9,312 bases of DNA from Pseudomonadota bacterium (GTDB taxonomy: Bacteria; Pseudomonadota; Alphaproteobacteria; Sphingomonadales; Sphingomonadaceae). Positions 7,023-9,312 of the stretch are shown here, in pieces (position 1 is the first letter of the stretch; each line of letters begins with the position of its first letter). The stretch covers positions 1 to 9,312 of the forward strand of contig JAKOWQ010000122.1 of assembly GCA_029781465.1 (NCBI GenBank), given 5' to 3'. A model generated the notes under the pieces. The model did no database searches. It saw only the letters and a program-made list of their open reading frames with translations, and had not been told where the DNA came from. The position numbers and the translations under genes were made by a program.

Positions 7023-8171
7023 ATGCGTCTGTCCGATTGCCACAATATCGACGATTTCCGTCTGCTGGCGAAGCAGCGGCTGCCCTGGCCGGTGTTCGAC
7101 TATATCGACGGCGCGGCGGACGACGAGCTGACGAAGGCCCGCAATACCCAGGCCTTCGCCTCCGCCGATCTGGTTCCCGATGTGCTGGCTGGGGTCGAAA
7201 CCATCGATACCCGCTGCACCGCGCTGGGGCGTACCACCGATCTGCCGCTGATCCTTTCCCCCACCGCGCTGCAGCGCGTGTTCCATTGGCAGGGCGAGCG
7301 CGCGGTGGCGCGCGCGGCGGCCCAGGCCAACCTGTGGTTCGGGATCTCCAGCCTGGCGACGGTGAGCATCGAGGAGATCGGCGCGATGGGCGCCAATCCC
7401 AAGATGTTCCAGTTCTATTATCACAAGGACCGGGGCCTCAACCGCAGCATGATCGAACGCTGCCAGGCAGCGAAATTCGATGCCATCGCGCTGACTGTTG
7501 ACACAATCGTTTCGGGCAAGCGCGAGCGCTGCGCGCGCAGCGGTTTCACCTCGCCTCCGCGCTTCACCCTGTCTTCAGCGCTGTCCTATGCGATCAAGCC
7601 GCGCTGGGCGCTGGACTATGTCTTTCGCGAAAGGTTCGCCCTGCCCAACCTCGACACCCATGTGCGCGAGGGCACCGGCGAAGCGGTTTCGATCGCGGGC
7701 TATTTCAACACCATGCTCGATCAGGCGATGGACTGGAAGATGGCCGAGCAACTGCGCGACGACTGGGGCGGCAAATTCGCACTAAAAGGCGTGATGAGCG
7801 TGGCCGACGCGCGCCGCGCCGCCGATATGGGGATCGACGCGATCGTCCTTAGCAACCACGGCGGGCGCCAGCTTGACGGCAGCCGCGCTCCATTTGACCA
7901 GTTGCCCGAAATCGTCGATGCAGTCGGCGGGCGGATCGAGATTGTCTGCGATGGCGGGGTGCGGCGCGGCAGCCATGTGCTGAAAAGCCTGTGTGCCGGG
8001 GCCACCGCTGCCTCGGGCGGGCGGCTCTATCTCTATGCGCTCGCCGCGGCGGGGCAGGCAGGGGTGGAGCGCGCGATCGCGATCCTGCGTGACGAGATCG
8101 AGCGGGGAATGAAACTGATGGGGGTGAAGTCGGTCGGTGAACTCACGCCCGACCGGCTGCGCTGGCGATAG
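7023..8171 (+). CDS. FMN-dependent alpha-hydroxy-acid dehydrogenase/oxidase (LldD / mandelate dehydrogenase-like)
   Basis: A 382-residue TIM-barrel flavoenzyme that oxidises a 2-hydroxy acid to the 2-oxo acid. All expected active-site residues are visible at constant offsets from glycolate oxidase: Y27 in FDYIDGAADDE, Q130 and Y132 in FQFYYHKDR, T158/D160 in LTVDT, R167, K255 in ALKGV, catalytic base H279 and R282 in SNHGGRQLDG, and the FMN-phosphate segment DGGVRRG (310-316) with GGR (332-334). Residues about 170-215 (PPRFTL, KPRWALDYV) resemble the membrane-associating loop of L-lactate and mandelate dehydrogenases. This suggests electrons go to quinone rather than oxygen, but that is an inference. 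The usual Asp of the RRGxDV motif is His here (RRGSHV, H318), probably a subfamily trait. The start at 7023 has no strong ribosome-binding site. It is probably co-transcribed with the GMC gene 19 bases downstream. The substrate (lactate, glycolate, mandelate or other) is not determined. Confidence 0.93.
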   Translation: MRLSDCHNIDDFRLLAKQRLPWPVFDYIDGAADDELTKARNTQAFASADLVPDVLAGVETIDTRCTALGRTTDLPLILSPTALQRVFHWQGERAVARAAAQANLWFGISSLATVSIEEIGAMGANPKMFQFYYHKDRGLNRSMIERCQAAKFDAIALTVDTIVSGKRERCARSGFTSPPRFTLSSALSYAIKPRWALDYVFRERFALPNLDTHVREGTGEAVSIAGYFNTMLDQAMDWKMAEQLRDDWGGKFALKGVMSVADARRAADMGIDAIVLSNHGGRQLDGSRAPFDQLPEIVDAVGGRIEIVCDGGVRRGSHVLKSLCAGATAASGGRLYLYALAAAGQAGVERAIAILRDEIERGMKLMGVKSVGELTPDRLRWR

Positions 8172-8180
8172 GAAAACAAG

Positions 8181-8187
8181 GGAGGGG
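8181..8187 (+). promoter_or_regulatory. Strong ribosome-binding site of the GMC gene
   Basis: GGAGGGG ends 3 bases before the ATG at 8191, with its GGAGG core 5 bases from the start. It is the best Shine-Dalgarno in the window and fixes the GMC start. It lies in the 19-base gap after the hydroxy-acid dehydrogenase, so the pair can share one transcript while the second gene initiates independently. Confidence 0.7.
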
Positions 8188-8190
8188 ACA

Positions 8191-9312
8191 ATGCAGGCAG
8201 AAGAGTTTGACTATGTGATCGTCGGCGGCGGATCGGCCGGATGCGTGCTGGCCGGTCGGCTAACCGAGGATCCGGCGGTTACCGTCTGCCTGCTTGAGGC
8301 TGGTGGATCGGACCAGAGCGCCGTCGTCCAGGCCCCGGTCGGGGCGGTGGCGATGATGCCCACCAAGCTCAACAACTATGCCTATGAAACCGTCCCCCAG
8401 CCGGGCCTGAACGGGCGCCGGGGCTATCAGCCGCGCGGCAAGGTGCTGGGCGGATCAAGCTCGATCAACGCCATGCTCTATGTGCGCGGCAACCGCTGGG
8501 ACTATGACGAGTGGCAGCGGCTGGGCAACAAGGGCTGGGGCTATGACGATTGCCTGCCCTATTTCAAGAAGGCCGAAAACAACGAGCAGATCGACAACGA
8601 ATTCCACGGCCAGGGCGGCCCGCTCAACGTCACCTATCCCAACCATCAGAGCCCGCTGGCAGAGCTGTTCATCGAAGCAGCCGAACAGCGCCAGATCCGC
8701 CGCAATCCCGATTACAACGGCGAGCAGCAGGAAGGCACCTTCCATTATCAGGCAACCCAGAAGGATGGCGAGCGTTGCAGCGCCGCCAAGGGCTATCTCA
8801 CCCCCAACCTGGGTCGGCCCAACCTCAAGGTCATCACCGGGGCGCTTTCGCGCCGGGTGGTGATCGATGGCGGCGAGGCCAGGGGCGTCGAATACGAAAC
8901 CGGTGGCACCTTGCACCAGGTCCGCGCGCGGCGCGAAACGATCGTCTCGGCGGGTGCCTTCGGATCGCCGCAACTGCTGATGCTCTCGGGCATTGGCGAC
9001 AAGGATGAGCTGGCAGCGCACGGGATCGCGGTAAACGCGCTCCTGCCGGGGGTGGGCAAAAACCTGCAAGACCATATCGACTACGTGCAAAGCTGGCGGA
9101 TCAAGGACCGCAGCGACGTGTTCGGGCTGGCCCCCAGATCCGGGCTGGCCTTTATCAAGGGCATGTTCGAATGGAGCCGACGCCGCACCGGGCTGCTGAC
9201 CAGCCCTTTCGTCTGCTCGGGCGCATTCGTCAAAAGTTCGCCCGATGTCCCCGCGCCCGATCTGCAATTGCTGATGGTGCTGGCGATCGTCGACGATCAC
9301 GCCCGCAAGATG
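8191..9312 (+). CDS. GMC-family FAD-dependent oxidoreductase (choline/alcohol dehydrogenase-like), C-terminus beyond the right edge
   Basis: The first 374 codons of a glucose-methanol-choline family flavoenzyme; members are usually 530-560 residues, so about a third is missing. It oxidises a primary or secondary alcohol using FAD. Seen in order: the FAD-binding Rossmann motif VGGGSAGCVLAGRL (11-24) with the ribose-binding Glu in LLEAGG (34-39); GMC signature 1 from PRGKVLGGSSSIN (81-93) into AMLYVRG; WDYDEW (103-108); GMC signature 2 SAGAFGSPQLLMLSGIG (253-269); and GVGKNLQDH (287-295). The catalytic His and its His/Asn partner lie in the missing C-terminal part. No signal peptide is present, so it is cytoplasmic or peripherally membrane-bound. 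The pattern resembles AlkJ alcohol dehydrogenase and BetA choline dehydrogenase, but no betaine or alkane genes are nearby, so no substrate is assigned. Confidence 0.93.
   Translation, partial: MQAEEFDYVIVGGGSAGCVLAGRLTEDPAVTVCLLEAGGSDQSAVVQAPVGAVAMMPTKLNNYAYETVPQPGLNGRRGYQPRGKVLGGSSSINAMLYVRGNRWDYDEWQRLGNKGWGYDDCLPYFKKAENNEQIDNEFHGQGGPLNVTYPNHQSPLAELFIEAAEQRQIRRNPDYNGEQQEGTFHYQATQKDGERCSAAKGYLTPNLGRPNLKVITGALSRRVVIDGGEARGVEYETGGTLHQVRARRETIVSAGAFGSPQLLMLSGIGDKDELAAHGIAVNALLPGVGKNLQDHIDYVQSWRIKDRSDVFGLAPRSGLAFIKGMFEWSRRRTGLLTSPFVCSGAFVKSSPDVPAPDLQLLMVLAIVDDHARKM

Noticed and set aside
6212..7045. 277-codon minus-strand open frame opposite the exported protein gene
   Set aside because: Its sequence is a low-complexity Leu/Ala/His/Arg antisense reading. 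The plus-strand frame has a signal peptide, a plausible start and a ribosome-binding site.
8455..9300. 281-codon minus-strand open frame opposite the GMC gene
   Set aside because: The plus strand carries unmistakable GMC motifs throughout the same interval; the antisense frame has no recognisable family features.

Overview
The window looks like ordinary chromosomal DNA from a GC-rich alphaproteobacterium, most likely a sphingomonad (Sphingomonas/Novosphingobium/Erythrobacter-like). This rests on overall protein character, codons strongly ending in G or C, and compact gene packing. It is an inference, because no rRNA or other phylogenetic marker is present. I see no tRNA, rRNA, CRISPR array, insertion sequence, integrase, phage gene or toxin-antitoxin pair. 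Nine protein-coding genes cover nearly all of it, and no gene-free stretch exceeds about 110 bases.

The left half (1-5149) is read on the minus strand. In transcription order it holds bdhA (D-3-hydroxybutyrate dehydrogenase), a secreted M28-family zinc peptidase, guaB (IMP dehydrogenase), a small MOSC-domain protein, and an RsmB/NOP-type RNA cytosine methyltransferase that runs off the left edge. The last three are packed tightly: the guaB stop and MOSC start share a base, and only three bases separate the MOSC stop from the methyltransferase start. They are therefore probably co-transcribed and translationally coupled. The bdhA and M28 genes have gaps of 109 and 87 bases after them and may be separate units. 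A near-perfect inverted repeat lies in the 87-base leader upstream of guaB.

The right half (5238-9312) is read on the plus strand, divergent from bdhA across an 88-base shared promoter region. It holds a membrane-anchored neutral zinc metallopeptidase (YpfJ-like), an unrecognised exported protein with a Pro/Lys-rich composition, an FMN-dependent alpha-hydroxy-acid dehydrogenase (LldD/mandelate dehydrogenase-like), and a GMC-family FAD oxidoreductase that runs off the right edge. The last two are 19 bases apart and probably form an operon for oxidising an alcohol or hydroxy acid. The substrate cannot be read from the sequence.

I did not find a clear undescribed system. The points most worth a second look are the unrecognised exported protein at 6182-6994, the paired hydroxy-acid/alcohol flavoenzymes, and the inverted repeat in front of guaB.
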